Made by a program: the position numbers and the translations under genes
The notes under the pieces: generated by a model
Databases searched by the model: none
Seen by the model: only the letters and a program-made list of their open reading frames with translations
What the model was told of the DNA's origin: nothing
Shown: positions 13,794 through 14,279 of the stretch, one piece after another
Layout: each line of letters starts with the position of its first letter
Numbering within the stretch: the first letter of the stretch is position 1
NCBI GenBank assembly: GCA_945613785.1
Contig: CALZAJ010000017.1
Span: 1-14,279 of the forward strand
Direction of reading: 5' to 3'
DNA length: 14,279 nucleotides
Source of the DNA: an uncultured Verrucomicrobiota bacterium
Lineage (GTDB): Bacteria; Verrucomicrobiota; Kiritimatiellia; RFP12; UBA1067

Positions 13794-14279
13794 GGTCGAG
13801 CCGATAGCCGAGCTCGAACGGTGCCTGTCGAAGCTTCCGGGCTTCGGCAGGCGCTCTGCTTCCCGTGCCGCGCTGGCGTTGGTGCGGGAGCCCGGCCGTC
13901 TCCTCGATCCGCTGCGGGCGGCGCTTGAATCCGCCCGCAGTCGGGTCTGTTGCTGCACCCGCTGCGGCAGTTTCACGACCCTTGACCGCAATCCGTGCGA
14001 CATGTGCACGGACGCGACACGCGACGGAACGCTCCTCTGCGTCGTCGAGGAACCCGCGGACATCATTTCAATCGAGTCCTCGGGCGCCTTTCGCGGACGC
14101 TACCACGCCCTCGGCGGCAAGCTCTCGCCCTCGCGTCACATGGGTCCCGAGAAGCTTCGCCTCGCCGAACTCGTCGATCGCGTCGTTCGCGAGGGCATCA
14201 CGGAAGTCCTGCTCGCGCTTTCGACTGATATGGACGGCGATGCGACCGCAGGCTACGCGGCCGAACTCCTGAAGGGCAC
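13783..14279 (+). CDS. recR: Recombination mediator protein RecR (3' end beyond the window)
   Basis: 165 complete codons are visible of an expected ~200. RecR works with RecO (and RecF) to load RecA on gapped DNA. From the TTG start: helix-hairpin-helix KLPGFGRRSASRAAL at 17-31, a four-cysteine zinc site (C58, C61, C72, C75), then the Toprim domain from about 84 with LLCVVEEPADIISIESSGA, FRGRYHALGGKLSPS and GPEKLRLAELVDRV. In the segment aligned with the usual V-EGEATA, this protein has DMDGDATAGY, so a Glu is replaced by Asp. It overlaps the ybaB 3' end by 11 bases in another frame, consistent with coupled translation. There is no internal stop; the frame stays open to the last base. Confidence 0.93.
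   Translation, partial: MESKVEPIAELERCLSKLPGFGRRSASRAALALVREPGRLLDPLRAALESARSRVCCCTRCGSFTTLDRNPCDMCTDATRDGTLLCVVEEPADIISIESSGAFRGRYHALGGKLSPSRHMGPEKLRLAELVDRVVREGITEVLLALSTDMDGDATAGYAAELLKG

Overview
The window (about 60% G+C) reads as ordinary chromosome from a diderm, polysaccharide-degrading bacterium. A lipid A/LPS gene pair (LptF/LptG-type permease and lpxA), a GldG/DUF4340 ABC system and a GH115-type secreted enzyme fit the PVC superphylum best, most likely Kiritimatiellota or a relative in Verrucomicrobiota/Lentisphaerota. That placement is inference from gene content; there is no rRNA or other decisive marker. All recognised genes lie on the + strand. I see no tRNA, rRNA, CRISPR array, insertion sequence, integrase or phage gene.

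Layout. (1) 1-160: non-coding as far as can be seen, with an 18-bp hairpin and then a promoter. (2) 161-3565: a secreted GH115-type alpha-glucuronidase homologue carrying an extra GH78 (rhamnosidase)-like C-terminal half. (3) 3603-7962: a tight operon tyrS - lptF/lptG-type permease - lpxA - murF, linking translation, LPS export, lipid A synthesis and peptidoglycan precursor synthesis. Two of its junctions are one-base TGATG overlaps. (4) 8033-12521: a three-gene ABC module consisting of an ATPase, a GldF-GldG fusion permease and a DUF4340 protein. The genes overlap by ATGA and have strong Shine-Dalgarno sequences. (5) 12546-14279: purC, ybaB and recR (TTG start, cut by the window end), following with short gaps, so regions 4 and 5 may be one transcript.

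The three transcription-unit heads (161, 3603, 8033) share an extended -10 promoter (TGnTATAAT or TGATACAAT) ending only 6, 8 and 11 bases before the ATG, with no Shine-Dalgarno. The mRNAs are therefore predicted to be leaderless or nearly so. Most genes inside the operons have clear Shine-Dalgarno sequences or stop-start overlaps.

The most interesting items are the shared leaderless-type promoter, the GH115/GH78-like fusion with an apparently degenerate second module, and the Gld-like ABC module with its atypical ATPase and four-repeat DUF4340 protein. Smaller ones are a tyrosyl-tRNA synthetase whose HIGH motif reads QAGN and an unusually short MurF. No wholly new system can be claimed from sequence alone; the Gld-like module is the nearest to one of unknown function.
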